Origin: Cerrena zonata
Taxonomy: Eukaryota > Basidiomycota > Agaricomycetes > Polyporales > Cerrenaceae
Assembly (NCBI GenBank): GCA_038087015.1
Contig: JASBNA010000060.1
Coordinates: 124,001 to 188,000, forward strand
Reading direction: 5' to 3'
DNA: 64,000 nt
Shown: in pieces, positions 33,602 to 43,852 of the stretch
Position numbering within the stretch: the first letter of the stretch is position 1
How the letters are laid out: every line of letters begins with the position of its first letter
Notes under the pieces: generated by a model
What the model was told of the DNA's origin: nothing
The model's input: the letters and a program-made list of their open reading frames with translations, nothing else
Database searches by the model: none
Translations under genes and position numbers: made by a program

Positions 33602-34027
33602 TATAGCAATACAGAGACTTGTTGCAAATGCAAACCATCAACATGTAGAAATAGCTTGCACAGAAACAAGAATAAACACAAACACCATACCGTCAGTGGC
33701 ACCACTCTTTGGCCAATACAGTTCTGTGGAGGTCCACAGAACCTGCTGTTCACAGTTATAGAACAAAGTGAATAGTTGCAAAAACTGCTGTAGCGAAAAA
33801 AAAAACGCTAACAAAACAAAAAAAACGAACGAAGAAAAAAAAAAAAAAAAAAAAAACGAAAAAAAAAAAACGAGCCGCGCACGACAATTTCTCAGAAAGG
33901 AGGACGTGTACATACCAATAGTTGATCAGCCAAAAAAAATGAAAAATTCTCACCTTGGTGTTTCGAAGATACTTAAAGATCAATAGAGTTTGACCATTCT
34001 AAGGATACACTAGAACGCAGGAGCAAG
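33602..34027. promoter_or_regulatory. LEU3-GCD11 intergenic region
   Basis: About 425 bp with very long A tracts at 33796-33870 upstream of GCD11, which would exclude nucleosomes. No gene seen. Confidence 0.45.
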
Positions 34028-35623
34028 ATGTCATACGACGATATTGAAAACGCCACTCCCGATATTGTTATCGGAGGTACTATGGAAGACCCGGAAGAAG
34101 AGTACCAATATGAACATGAAGTTGAAAGTGGGAACGAACAAGCAGAAGAAGAACAAGAGGTTGTTGAAAAAAAGGAAAAGAAAAGTGTTGCTTTTTCTGG
34201 CTTAGACGATGAATATGACGAAGAAGCTGCTAAGAGAGAGTTCATAGAAGGTGGAGGGTTACCAGAACAACCGGAAAATCCAAATTTTGAAGAATTAACT
34301 CCATTATCAGCAGAGATTATTAATAGACAAGCTACCATTAATATTGGTACTATTGGACATGTTGCCCATGGTAAATCGACTGTTGTCAGAGCCATTTCAG
34401 GGGTTCAAACTGTTCGTTTCAAGGATGAATTGGAAAGAAATATCACTATTAAATTAGGTTATGCTAATGCTAAAATTTATAAATGTGATAATGAAGAATG
34501 TCCAGCTCCAGGTTGTTATAAATCTTTCAAATCAGATAAAGAAATCAAACCAAAATGTTCCGTTCCAGGATGTCATGGTCGTTATAAATTATTAAGACAC
34601 GTTTCATTTGTTGATTGTCCAGGTCACGATATTTTAATGAGTACTATGTTATCAGGGGCAGCCGTTATGGATGCCGCTTTATTATTAATTGCAGGTAATG
34701 AAAGTTGTCCTCAACCTCAAACTTCTGAACATTTAGCTGCAATTGAAATTATGAAGTTAAAACACGTTATTATTTTACAAAATAAAGTTGATTTAATGAG
34801 AGAAGAATCTGCTTTAGAACATCAAAAATCAATTTTAAGTTTTATTAGAGGTACCATCGCTGATGGTGCTCCTATAGTTCCAATTTCAGCTCAATTGAAA
34901 TATAATATTGATGCTGTTAACCAATTTATTGTTAACTATATTCCTGTTCCAATGAGAGATTTTTCTGCATCCCCAAGATTAATAGTTATTAGATCTTTCG
35001 ATGTTAATAAACCTGGTGCTGAAATTGATGACTTGAAAGGGGGTGTTGCTGGTGGTTCTATCTTGAATGGTGTCTTTAAATTAGGTGATGAAATTGAAAT
35101 TAGACCTGGTATTGTTACTAAAGATGATAATGGTAAAATTCAATGTAAACCAATTTTTTCAAATATTGTTTCTTTATTCGCCGAACATAATGACTTAAAA
35201 TTTGCAGTTCCTGGTGGGTTAATTGGTGTTGGTACTAAAGTTGATCCAACTTTATGTAGAGCTGATAGATTAGTTGGTCAAGTTGTTGGTTCAAAAGGTA
35301 ATTTACCTTCTATTTATACTGATATTGAAATTAATTACTTCTTATTAAGAAGATTATTGGGTGTTAAAACTGATGGTCAAAAACAAGGTGCTAAAGTTCG
35401 TAAATTAGAAAGTGGTGAAGTCTTAATGGTTAATATTGGTTCTACTGCTACTGGTGCTAGAGTTGTTGCTGTTAAAGCTGATATGGCTCGTTTACAATTA
35501 ACTACTCCTGCTTGTACTGAAGTTAACGAAAAGATTGCTTTATCAAGACGTATCGATAAACATTGGCGTTTGATTGGTTGGGCTACTATCAAAAAGGGTA
35601 ATACCTTGGAACCAATTGCATAA
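34028..35623 (+). CDS. GCD11: Translation initiation factor eIF2 gamma
   Basis: The 531-residue product has all GTPase motifs of eIF2 gamma: GHVAHGKST (G1, near residue 110), DCPGHD (G3, near 198) and NKVDL (G4, near 252). It also has the zinc-binding [11 protein letters not shown]...CSVPGCHG insert. The first 90 residues are an acidic extension as in yeast Gcd11. It delivers initiator tRNA-Met to the 40S subunit. TTA- and GGT-rich codons mark it as highly expressed. Confidence 0.97.
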   Translation: MSYDDIENATPDIVIGGTMEDPEEEYQYEHEVESGNEQAEEEQEVVEKKEKKSVAFSGLDDEYDEEAAKREFIEGGGLPEQPENPNFEELTPLSAEIINRQATINIGTIGHVAHGKSTVVRAISGVQTVRFKDELERNITIKLGYANAKIYKCDNEECPAPGCYKSFKSDKEIKPKCSVPGCHGRYKLLRHVSFVDCPGHDILMSTMLSGAAVMDAALLLIAGNESCPQPQTSEHLAAIEIMKLKHVIILQNKVDLMREESALEHQKSILSFIRGTIADGAPIVPISAQLKYNIDAVNQFIVNYIPVPMRDFSASPRLIVIRSFDVNKPGAEIDDLKGGVAGGSILNGVFKLGDEIEIRPGIVTKDDNGKIQCKPIFSNIVSLFAEHNDLKFAVPGGLIGVGTKVDPTLCRADRLVGQVVGSKGNLPSIYTDIEINYFLLRRLLGVKTDGQKQGAKVRKLESGEVLMVNIGSTATGARVVAVKADMARLQLTTPACTEVNEKIALSRRIDKHWRLIGWATIKKGNTLEPIA

Positions 35624-35823
35624 ATTTAATTCATAAAAAGTTTTCCTGCCCAACTCATTCCCTTTTATGATGTTATCACTAATCATTAATAAAAACTTGA
35701 TTAAAGAAAAAGATTCATACCAAATCTTATCTATAATCAAACATTTTGTATTTATAGCCTCATATATATAAATAGATATATATAAATTTCATTTTTGTAA
35801 AATATTTGTTAAATTGTATTTAT

Positions 35824-38082
35824 TTAAATGCAGATATGAAGAGATGCCAAATATATATTTACATACATATAATATAAACTTTGATTCTTTTTAATTTCAA
35901 TATTTTGAACTGAATTTTTATAAATATCACTGTTGATAAATTTCGGAAATGAATCTGTTTCCATTAAACGGAATATATGTTGATTTATTCTGTCAAACAC
36001 ATTGGAGATTTCAAGTAACGTACGTAAATTATCTGTCAAAGTATTAGATGTTGAGGACTCTGATGATGTATCAACCTTGAATATATCTTGCGAGACTACA
36101 GTTTGATCATGTTCTGATGGAGGAATAGAAACAGGTTGCAGTTGATTTCTTTTGCAAGGGGCAGCAGTAAGTTTTGTGTCTGATTTTGAATCCGTATTGA
36201 CTTTAGGGGAAGGGAAGCTATTTGATTCCATCAGTGATCTTTGAGAAGTTTGATCGTCAAATTGGATTGGAACAGTAGGTGTCTTAGTATAATCAGGAAC
36301 TTTATTTGAGCTTTTAGACAACATTAATGCAGCCGCTTCATCCCTTAGATGAGAAATAATATTCAATACGAATGGGGAATCTGCACCGAGATAAGTAAAA
36401 TATATATTATAAGCCAAAGAAAAGGTGACGCTTGACAATTTCATTATTTTTGAATCAATTTTTTTGGATTCAATGGGATCATCTAGACAATGCAAGTTTT
36501 TAAATTTCAATAATTTACTGATATTTTTGATTAGTTTAGCAAAGTGTTTGAGTTGTAAATATGCATCGAGGTTCTCTGAGCAAAACTCTTTTTCCAAGTG
36601 AAGACGGAATAGATATCTCATACCTGGATCTCTGATTATATCCTTTAAATCAAGTTGGGGATTCTCAACCGACAGGCTCAGTGAATCGTTATCAAGTTGA
36701 ACTCCAACACCATTTGTTGTTGAATATAAGTCAAATTTAGAAAGTGGGACGCTAGAAGATGCCAAAACATCAATTATATCATCGACGCTGTTTGAGTTAG
36801 CAATAATTTGATCCTTTTTAGAAATATGAGAGTGGATTGGAGCAGGCTTTTTCAAAGTTGGCCTTTTAGGAAACCAAGGACATACTTTTTCACCAATGGG
36901 TCCAATGGCATAAAAGCAGGTTCTATCAGCACCGAAATAGAGATTGTGCGAGGTAGACGGAGAAGCCATAATTGGAGTGATGAATCCCGCTTTAAGTAAC
37001 AACTGGGATATCTCTATTGCATGACGAATACTAATGATATCAGTACAGTCACATAGCCATTGGCAAATGGCTTTACCAGTGAATGAATATTTTTCAATAA
37101 TGTTTTCGCCATTATCAAAAAAGAAAACCTGATCCTTGAAAAGGCGAACACCCTTTTCAGAAGAGTAATATTGCATATGGGAATCTGATTCGGGGTTAGT
37201 GAAGAATCGATGGTGATACGGACTGACATGTTCTTTTTCTTTCTGGCTGTGTTTTTTATCAGATGAAGCAGGCTCCTCGGAAACAACTTGCAACCTTGCA
37301 TTAGTGACAGCTTTAAACCCTTCTTTAGTCATATCCGAATACGCAATACGATTCGAGCTGAAACCAAAATCCTGATCTGATCCGCCAGATTGACTTCTCA
37401 AAACGATAGGATCCGGCTTGTCATTTGGAGACCATACATTTGGCCGGGGTCCAAGTAGTTTAACAAATAATAAACATAAGAAGTAATCCGAATACATTAT
37501 TTGATCAGTCAATGAATTTCTATCAAACTTGAAAAGATCCATTGAATTGAAACTGGTATCTAAGATCAACGGTCTTTTTTGTTTATTCATTCCAATCTTT
37601 TCACAAAAATCTTGCACCAAATACACTCCCTTAGCCGTTGGTTGTAGAGCAACACCGGCACTGGGTTCAGACCTAGTTCGGTCCACGGGACAATGAAGTA
37701 ATTTAGCATCAAAGAATCTTCTCAATAAAGCCATTGCCAAATCAGGTTTTATTGAATAGCTGATACTAGTTGTTGTTGCCGATAATTCAGTTTTGATGTT
37801 CAACGAAGCCATAGTCGATATAGCTTCCTTCGGTAAAAAGGAATATGCATGATACTTAGACAAGATGTTAAACTGAAACCGAGAACCTTCATCCTTCAAG
37901 TCCAAACATATTATCATTATACAGAAGATATCCTTCAATTCTTTTTCGTATATCTTCCCAGAAGCAGTCTTATTGAAGTTGGTTTTCACTGTTTCATGCA
38001 ATACGTTACTTGGGCGAGACAACAGAGAATCCTCAAACTCTCTGGCATTCTGATTGGTCATATTTGATACCACTACCGGCAT
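35824..38082 (-). CDS. SST2: RGS protein Sst2, GTPase activator of the pheromone-response G alpha
   Basis: The frame opens with TTG at 38130. The ATG at 38082 (or 38061) fits better and gives about 752 residues. The N-terminal region matches yeast Sst2 segment by segment (SFNSMDLFKFDRNSLTDQIM, GPRPNVWSP, HHRFFTNPESDSHMQYY). A DEP-like region follows near 350-400, then an RGS domain starts at DPGMRYLFRLHLEKEFCSEN (about residue 510). Sst2 ends pheromone signalling by speeding GTP hydrolysis on Gpa1, so it is functionally tied to the mating-type genes 25 kb away. A Ser/Thr-rich loop splits the RGS box, as in yeast Sst2. Confidence 0.92.
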   Translation of the reverse strand: MPVVVSNMTNQNAREFEDSLLSRPSNVLHETVKTNFNKTASGKIYEKELKDIFCIMIICLDLKDEGSRFQFNILSKYHAYSFLPKEAISTMASLNIKTELSATTTSISYSIKPDLAMALLRRFFDAKLLHCPVDRTRSEPSAGVALQPTAKGVYLVQDFCEKIGMNKQKRPLILDTSFNSMDLFKFDRNSLTDQIMYSDYFLCLLFVKLLGPRPNVWSPNDKPDPIVLRSQSGGSDQDFGFSSNRIAYSDMTKEGFKAVTNARLQVVSEEPASSDKKHSQKEKEHVSPYHHRFFTNPESDSHMQYYSSEKGVRLFKDQVFFFDNGENIIEKYSFTGKAICQWLCDCTDIISIRHAIEISQLLLKAGFITPIMASPSTSHNLYFGADRTCFYAIGPIGEKVCPWFPKRPTLKKPAPIHSHISKKDQIIANSNSVDDIIDVLASSSVPLSKFDLYSTTNGVGVQLDNDSLSLSVENPQLDLKDIIRDPGMRYLFRLHLEKEFCSENLDAYLQLKHFAKLIKNISKLLKFKNLHCLDDPIESKKIDSKIMKLSSVTFSLAYNIYFTYLGADSPFVLNIISHLRDEAAALMLSKSSNKVPDYTKTPTVPIQFDDQTSQRSLMESNSFPSPKVNTDSKSDTKLTAAPCKRNQLQPVSIPPSEHDQTVVSQDIFKVDTSSESSTSNTLTDNLRTLLEISNVFDRINQHIFRLMETDSFPKFINSDIYKNSVQNIEIKKNQSLYYMYVNIYLASLHICI

Positions 38083-38616
38083 GAAACAAGGGTATATAAG
38101 GAAACTGCAAAAAATACTTAAAGTCCCCAAAAGCGACGATAGGAGATTAGGGAGACATGATTATATATATATATCTCTCCCACAGTAATTGATGCCAAAC
38201 TGATTGACACTCCCCCTTGCTCCGTCTGAACCAAAGGTGTAACAAGGGAAGTCCAGGTATGTTTCAAGTTATTGATATTTTTTTACGATATCCCTTTGTT
38301 TGAAGTCCTCGATCTAAAAAAATAATGAGGAAATGGGCCCAAAAAAATCAAAATAGGGAAATTCGCAGTATTTTTTTTTTTCAACGCAATTAGGAGTTTC
38401 AAATTAACAAGTTTGAATTAACCTTCAACTTTGCAGCTAGAAGAGTATTTTGTAAGTGGGTTACGGGGAATAGGCGTTGATGAAACAAGGAAGCTTTGCG
38501 TTGGAGTAATAAGCGCAAATTGAAAAGGGAAACAAGAAGTATGACATGAAAGGTTGCGAAAGGTTGGTGGTGAAAGGCATTAATGTATTCCGGTTAAGTG
38601 ATGTTTGATGGGTGTT
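38083..38616. other. SST2-ORC4 intergenic region
   Basis: About 530 bp between two minus-strand genes, with the SST2 promoter near 38100-38450 and a TA microsatellite at 38161-38172. No gene is visible. I found no clear pheromone-response element (TGAAACA) array, although ATGAAACAAG at 38080 and GATGAAACAAG at 38479 contain single matches. Confidence 0.45.
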
Positions 38617-40683
38617 TCATAATTTGGTAAGCTTTTTGAATACAGTAGAGTCTTCCATTATTTGGGCGAGTTCTTCTAAGGTAACGTCAAGTTGAACCAT
38701 TTTATTTTCTTCAATAATGAAATTCTTATTGATGTTGTTGTTGGCTGCGTTCAATTCATTGCTTTGAGTGACGACATCTATGATTACCCCCAATTTGTAG
38801 AGTGTTTCCCAACTATTTTTAAGAACTTTTGACAGCCAAGTCTTTTGAGTGACTTTCAAGTTAGTTAAAACGATATTATCAATGTATGAATTGGTAGTAG
38901 CGTTATTTGAAGTTGTCGAAGCCATGTTGAAGAGCTTCATCATATCTTCGTACTCTTTGTAGGCCATATTGAAATTAATAACTTGTAAATCAACTCTTTC
39001 GATGAATCTTGCAGCTGCAATAACTAGTAATAATTCCAAAGTAGATAAGGATTTTATGATGTCCTGAATGTTATTTGTAGATTGTTTTGACAAATACCGA
39101 GTGAAATCAGAATCTCTAAGAAAAGGTGACTCAATCGATAGTCTAGACACTGGATAAATACAATTATTATTGAATTCCTTGAAATTCTTGGTAGTGAAAT
39201 AGATTTGATAAACGATTTTTAGTAGATTTGACGATGATCTCAAATCTTGACCGAAGGATTTTTCGTTGAATAATTTATTGATATGTTCATTCCATAAATG
39301 AGTATACTTTTCATTTCCCAATAATTTGTCATCGACTATTAAATTGAGCTTTGCATTTTCCCAAAACTCTTCCACGGTTTTCGGGCGATTAATAGAGATA
39401 ATTCTTTGACTGAATCTACTCTTGACCCTTTTCTCTAATAATTCACCAGTGGTGATCTTAGTTGATATCCCCAAAATACAAATTGGAATTGAAGATGTTT
39501 GAGATAAGTCAAACAAGTTATACAAAAGCGCCTGTTTGTTATTTCCAGTATACTTTTCAAACTCATCGATAACAAATATGATTGCCGCTGATTGTAAAGA
39601 CTGATCTGAGTCTTTGGAATTGCTTGGTGCATCATCTAGGATAGCCAAAATATTATTGAATGTATCACTTATACCTCTTTGTTCGAATTTATGGGTCAAT
39701 ATCTCATTATCTTCATCATGACTAAATTTTTTTGAATGATAGTCCAACTGTCTAGCAATTTCTCTCAAGGCAATATTATCATCCGAATGTAAGTATGCAC
39801 TTAACCTAATGACAACGAATTCGTCTTTATATTTTTCCAGTAAATCGTTCAACGCTCTTTCAACTATCGCTGACTTCCCTGATGATCTTGGTCCTATAAC
39901 CAATGCCGAATGCCCTTCTCTATCTTTCACCGTATGTTCAAAAATGTGATACACTTCATTGAATTGATCTATAAGAGCCGGTGACTTTGTTAAATTAGGA
40001 AAATTGGTAGTCTTATTGATTAATTGTGCTATGACTTGGGTTTTCAAGTTTTCCACATCTTGTTGAGTGACTTCAAAGTCGAGTTCACTCTTTATCTCAA
40101 CAGCTTGTTCACCGGTTGGCTGCGGGTCTTTCTCATCGCCCGAATGGTTGGGCAACTCCACCATAAAGTCATCGTTATTGTTATTCTCGATTGAATGATC
40201 GTTTGAGTCCTCTTCTTCAGAAGGCGATTGATCTTCACTCTTCAGTTTATGCTTAGTCTTACGTTTTTGCTTATGTTTTTCTTTTCTTTTTCTTTTCTTC
40301 TCTTCTTCCTTCTCGAGTCTCTTAAAAAACTCAGCACCTCCAGTGACTATGGGAGCCTTGTGTTTCTTTACGGGGGCATTTTTCTTTGATTCATTAGTCG
40401 GGAACTGATGGTCTTCATCGCTTCCACATCTTTTATGACCATAATGACGGCTGGGTTTATCCAAATCAGAATCCAAATGAAGTATTTGATCAGAAGTATC
40501 CAAAGAGATTACCCTATCTGGTTCTGAACTTGGCTGTTTGCCATTCTCTATATCTTTCAATTTTCTTTCAATTCTTAACCGTTTGATCAACCGATCATTC
40601 TTCAATTCTTCTTCAGTCATCTCTTTCACTTCACCAAACTCGCCCTCAAAGTCCTTAAGTGTCTCATCGTTCGATCTTCCCAT
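38617..40683 (-). CDS. ORC4: Origin recognition complex subunit 4 with a long basic N-terminus
   Basis: The 688-residue product has an AAA+ core from about residue 230: Walker A GPRSSGKSAIVERAL near 256-270, Walker B IIFVIDEFEKY near 355, and sensor-like LGISTKI. The C-terminal winged-helix part follows (LELLLVIAAARFIER). Yeast Orc4 is 529 residues and begins almost at the AAA+ domain. Here about 220 residues precede it, including a dense Lys/Arg block (EKKRKRKEKHKQKRKTKHKL) near residues 130-150 and acidic stretches. It is divergent from the PNPOx-like gene with 278 bp between starts. Confidence 0.9.
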   Translation of the reverse strand: MGRSNDETLKDFEGEFGEVKEMTEEELKNDRLIKRLRIERKLKDIENGKQPSSEPDRVISLDTSDQILHLDSDLDKPSRHYGHKRCGSDEDHQFPTNESKKNAPVKKHKAPIVTGGAEFFKRLEKEEEKKRKRKEKHKQKRKTKHKLKSEDQSPSEEEDSNDHSIENNNNDDFMVELPNHSGDEKDPQPTGEQAVEIKSELDFEVTQQDVENLKTQVIAQLINKTTNFPNLTKSPALIDQFNEVYHIFEHTVKDREGHSALVIGPRSSGKSAIVERALNDLLEKYKDEFVVIRLSAYLHSDDNIALREIARQLDYHSKKFSHDEDNEILTHKFEQRGISDTFNNILAILDDAPSNSKDSDQSLQSAAIIFVIDEFEKYTGNNKQALLYNLFDLSQTSSIPICILGISTKITTGELLEKRVKSRFSQRIISINRPKTVEEFWENAKLNLIVDDKLLGNEKYTHLWNEHINKLFNEKSFGQDLRSSSNLLKIVYQIYFTTKNFKEFNNNCIYPVSRLSIESPFLRDSDFTRYLSKQSTNNIQDIIKSLSTLELLLVIAAARFIERVDLQVINFNMAYKEYEDMMKLFNMASTTSNNATTNSYIDNIVLTNLKVTQKTWLSKVLKNSWETLYKLGVIIDVVTQSNELNAANNNINKNFIIEENKMVQLDVTLEELAQIMEDSTVFKKLTKL

Positions 40684-40961
40684 ATCTCTATAATGCCAGG
40701 TTATTTCTAATTCAACAAATTGAAACGAGAACAGATGTGATTATTGCAATTATCGCGTTCTGTTTTTTTAATGGTTTTTCAATGATTTTTTTTTTCCTTT
40801 CCTCATTGGAAAATCGTACTCCATCTTTTTTACGTAATTTGCTTATCAATTCTCTTCTTTGAGTCCTTAAAAGTCCAAAGCTTTTTAATTAGTCCATTAA
40901 CAGCGAGAAGAAGCTCTACTAAAACGCTTTCCAACTCCAAATTAACCAATAGTTACTCACA

Positions 40962-41510
40962 ATGTCGACTGCATTATCATTACCAGACTCAGTTGTCAAG
41001 TTATTAAAATCTACAAGGTTTGTTCATTTGGCAACTTGCAAAGACAACTTTCCACATGTATCTTTAATGAATTATACTTACTACAGTAAAGAAAATGAAT
41101 ATTATATTATCACCACCTCACCAAAGAAAACTACGAAATACGAAAATATAATTTCTAATCCAAATGTTTCATTATTAGTGCACGACTGGATATCAGCCAG
41201 GAATCCTGATGAATCAACTTCAGATTCGATTGCTAATAAAAGACGTAACTCGTTATACGAGTTGTTGACTAATTTGAACAAAAGCGAAATAAGCAGTGTA
41301 TCGGTGATGATTAATGGTAAAGCAGAAATATTGAGTCCTCATACTGACCTTGAGAAATTCAATTTTTTCAAGTCATTACATTTGAATAATGATTCAATTG
41401 ATGCAATTCAATCTAAAAACTATATTGAAAGTGAAGATATTGCCTTGATCTTAATTAAAGTTAGTAGTGTGAAAGTTACTGACACTAATGATAATGTTGA
41501 AAGTTATTAA
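40962..41510 (+). CDS. Pyridoxamine 5'-phosphate oxidase-like flavin-binding protein
   Basis: The 182-residue protein is a split-barrel flavin/PNPOx-fold member like yeast YLR456W and YPR172W: FVHLATCKDNFPHVSLMNYT near the start, then TTSPKKTTKYENIISNPNVS and LLVHDW. Such proteins bind FMN or related cofactors, but the reaction of the yeast members is not established. It follows tRNA-His convergently. Confidence 0.8.
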   Translation: MSTALSLPDSVVKLLKSTRFVHLATCKDNFPHVSLMNYTYYSKENEYYIITTSPKKTTKYENIISNPNVSLLVHDWISARNPDESTSDSIANKRRNSLYELLTNLNKSEISSVSVMINGKAEILSPHTDLEKFNFFKSLHLNNDSIDAIQSKNYIESEDIALILIKVSSVKVTDTNDNVESY

Positions 41511-41643
41511 AGTATTCATCCTCGTTAGCATACCATGATACTGCTAAATATACGACACCCCAAAGAAGATTATATTTGTAGCTCAAGACCTGTCTAGTCC
41601 TTCAAACATAAAAAATAAAGGATTGTAAAATGCAAAAAATAAA

Positions 41644-41715
41644 TGCCGTTCCCAGGAATCGAACCTGGGTTTCTTCGGCCACAACGAAGTGTACTAACCA
41701 CTATACTAGAACGGC
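41644..41715 (-). tRNA. tRNA-His (GTG)
   Basis: 72 nt on the minus strand, GCCGTTCTAG...GAACGGCA, with GTG anticodon in TTGTGGC and B box GGTTCGATTCC. The extra G at position -1 is added after transcription, as usual in eukaryotes. Repeat-derived DNA begins within 0.8 kb upstream. Confidence 0.97.
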
Positions 41716-42513
41716 TGATTTGTTGAAATTTTTGATGATCTAGGTTAATATGTGCGTATACAGTTTATCAAAAGGTAAAAATGGTGAAAAAAGTTTTTAT
41801 AAAAATATACGTGAAAAAAAAAAAAAAATTTTTCTTAAAAATAGGGAATTATGAATTGGTAGTAGCTTCATTTCTAGCTGAGAACGTTAAAAACTTCATT
41901 GCACACATCACATTACTTTTTTGGTAATTTGGGAAATAACTATATACATATGTGAAAAAATTGAAGAAAAATCCCATAACAGATTAACGATTGTCTAGCC
42001 AGCTCGTCGCAACCTCATGTAAGACAGTAGTTGGGTTGCGATAGGAGAGGGGGGGAGTAATTTTACCTTCAGGAACGAAGTGTTTGCCTTGAGGCAACGA
42101 CTTAGTATGAGGACTCGTATACTTTATCAAAACTACAAGATATAATAACGGTATTTAATAATTCCAACTATAAGAGAAGAAACGGATATAATCCTGATAT
42201 ACACGTAAGCGAGTTGCAAACCAAATCTTCGTAACATTCAAAAATGCATATCTCGAAAAGATACGGGTAAAAAATGAATGAATGAACCTGTCGCCAAAGA
42301 TTTAGAAAAAGGAACTGAGTATTTGAGAAGGAATTATGGTAATGCCAAAATTTTTCTATATATAAGATCATTCTATCTTTGCTTTTATGGAGTGCATTTG
42401 GTGAAACGTTAGCAATAACATCATAATGTTTTACATATAATTCTTAAATCAGCATAAATGGGAAGTTACTATGGATAAGAAATCCCCATTAATATTTCGA
42501 AACATGTTTCGAT
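41716..42513. other. Repeat-like DNA upstream of tRNA-His
   Basis: About 800 bp with no gene. Its right end begins (minus strand) with the inverted repeat TATCGAAACATGTTTCGA right after a segment that also precedes LTR copy C, so this may be a strongly diverged LTR. Nothing coding is supported. Confidence 0.4.
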
Positions 42514-42608
42514 ATTGATAATAAGTAGTTGAACCTAACGGTTCAATGGTTTCTGCAACCACTATTTGCTTTATTGAGTTATGTTAGACAGTTTCCAAGA
42601 CAGACCAC
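42514..42608 (-). repeat. Repeat fragment related to 43741-43852
   Basis: It shares ATTGATAATAAGT, GCAACCACTATTTGCTTTAT, GAGTTA and AGACAGTTTCCAAGACAGAC with the segment at 43741-43852, in the same order. This copy lacks an internal piece (GGGCAGAAGAGACCTCTATC) present in the other. That piece resembles the LTR end. Confidence 0.75.
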
Positions 42609-42628
42609 GATTGGCAGGCAATAAGACA

Positions 42629-42982
42629 TTAGATCAATTCCAATTTATCATCATTATGATTGTCATTGATCTGCTGGAGAGCACTGGGAGTCTCCCCCGA
42701 AGAGGAGAAGGAACCTTCAAGGATCATCTTCAAGGCTCTTCTATTTTCCTTTGATTGTTCTTGAACAATCTCAACGAGTTTTTCCAGAGATGCAGCCTGA
42801 TTGTTTAAGAAGCTGATAACATCTTCCAAGGTTGAATAGCACTTTTGTTGCATACCAATTAAAGTATTAAGTGCGTCAGTGAGTCGAGCTATAGCTGCGT
42901 TGTTAGCCCTAAGTTCCCTAGCGATTGATTCGTAATCAGCTGAATCAGATTTTTGTTCGTTTGAATTAGACTTGTGAGGCAT
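42629..42982 (-). CDS. Small coiled-coil protein of unknown function within a repeat island
   Basis: The 117-residue frame begins at an ATG and has normal yeast composition. The middle is a heptad-rich helix (ARELRANNAAIARLTDALNT, then VISFLNNQAASLEKLVEIVQ), and the ends are polar. I recognise no family. It sits between two related repeat fragments, ending 20 bp from one, and may be a host gene, part of a mobile element, or captured DNA. Codon use is not obviously foreign, with mixed rather than TTA-dominated leucine codons. Confidence 0.5.
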   Translation of the reverse strand: MPHKSNSNEQKSDSADYESIARELRANNAAIARLTDALNTLIGMQQKCYSTLEDVISFLNNQAASLEKLVEIVQEQSKENRRALKMILEGSFSSSGETPSALQQINDNHNDDKLELI

Positions 42983-43240
42983 GTTAAATAAATTTTAGTT
43001 CTATTGCCAATTAACAAAGTTTAAGTTAGTATATTAAACGTAAAAACATAGAACAGGAGATCAATAAGACCATTAAAGAGTGAAAGCGACAGTAATCAAT
43101 ATCATGTACGAAGAAGAGAGAATTCATTTGGATTTCTTGTGACTTGGTAGTGGATTTGTCATTTAAACATTACGATTATGTTTAAAACTCATTAATGAAA
43201 CATGGATAGACTCAAGTATTATTACTCCTGGTGGGGAAGC
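42983..43240. other. Spacer between the small ORF and LTR copy C
   Basis: No gene is visible. It holds the presumed promoter of the minus-strand 117-codon ORF. Confidence 0.4.
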
Positions 43241-43741
43241 CATATCGGGTTATGTGGGTAGATCAGACCTCTGTCGTCCTCAAGTATCTACGTAGTAAAT
43301 ACCTGTACCAGACTGGACGACCATAACACACGCAATTAGCTATTAGTCAGATACATACTAATAACGATTAATGGTGGGTTAATTTACTAGTTAGATTAAT
43401 CTTTTAGCTATTATTAAAAGGAAAATAACTTTATTACAATTAATACTAATAAAAGCCATAAATAAAATATATATTGTAGGGCATCGACCCACTCTTCAAT
43501 CCATTAACCAATAGGATTAGCCACGAAGGTCCACCCCCAAAAAGTCTTCTAGGCATTTCCATCAGATGAGGTAATGCCTACTTATTTATATACTTGTTCT
43601 CGTAAAAGATGTTCTCTTCCGATGATGTTTCACAAAAGATGTTTGTAACACCTTTGCTTAAACCTCAGCTTGAGGATGTCTGTGATCTGCCTTGATGTGA
43701 ATCAGGCCCAGACATCACCACCAGACCTTCATGGTCTGGCA
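43241..43741 (-). mobile_element. Solo LTR (copy C)
   Basis: On the minus strand it starts TGCCAGACCATGAAGGTCTGG and ends GGTCTGATCTACCCACATAA followed by CCCGATATG, identical to the end of copy B. Shared central blocks include AATTGTAATAAAGTTATTTTCC, AAAGATTAATCT and CGTGTGTTATGGTC. The length is about 0.5 kb. No internal element sequence or clear target-site duplication is seen. Confidence 0.8.
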
Positions 43742-43852
43742 TTGATAATAAGTCGTTGCATCTGACGGTTTGCAACCACTATTTGCTTTATCGAGTTACG
43801 TGGGCAGAAGAGACCTCTATCGAAAGTATAGACAGTTTCCAAGACAGACCAT
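43741..43852 (-). repeat. LTR-end-like fragment abutting LTR copy C
   Basis: It is related to 42514-42608. Its CGAGTTACGTGGGCAGAAGA followed by GACCTCTATCGAAAGTAT resembles the terminal region of LTR copy C (GGGTTATGTGGGTAGATCAG, then ACCTCTGTCG), suggesting a second, partly overwritten LTR end next to copy C. Confidence 0.65.
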
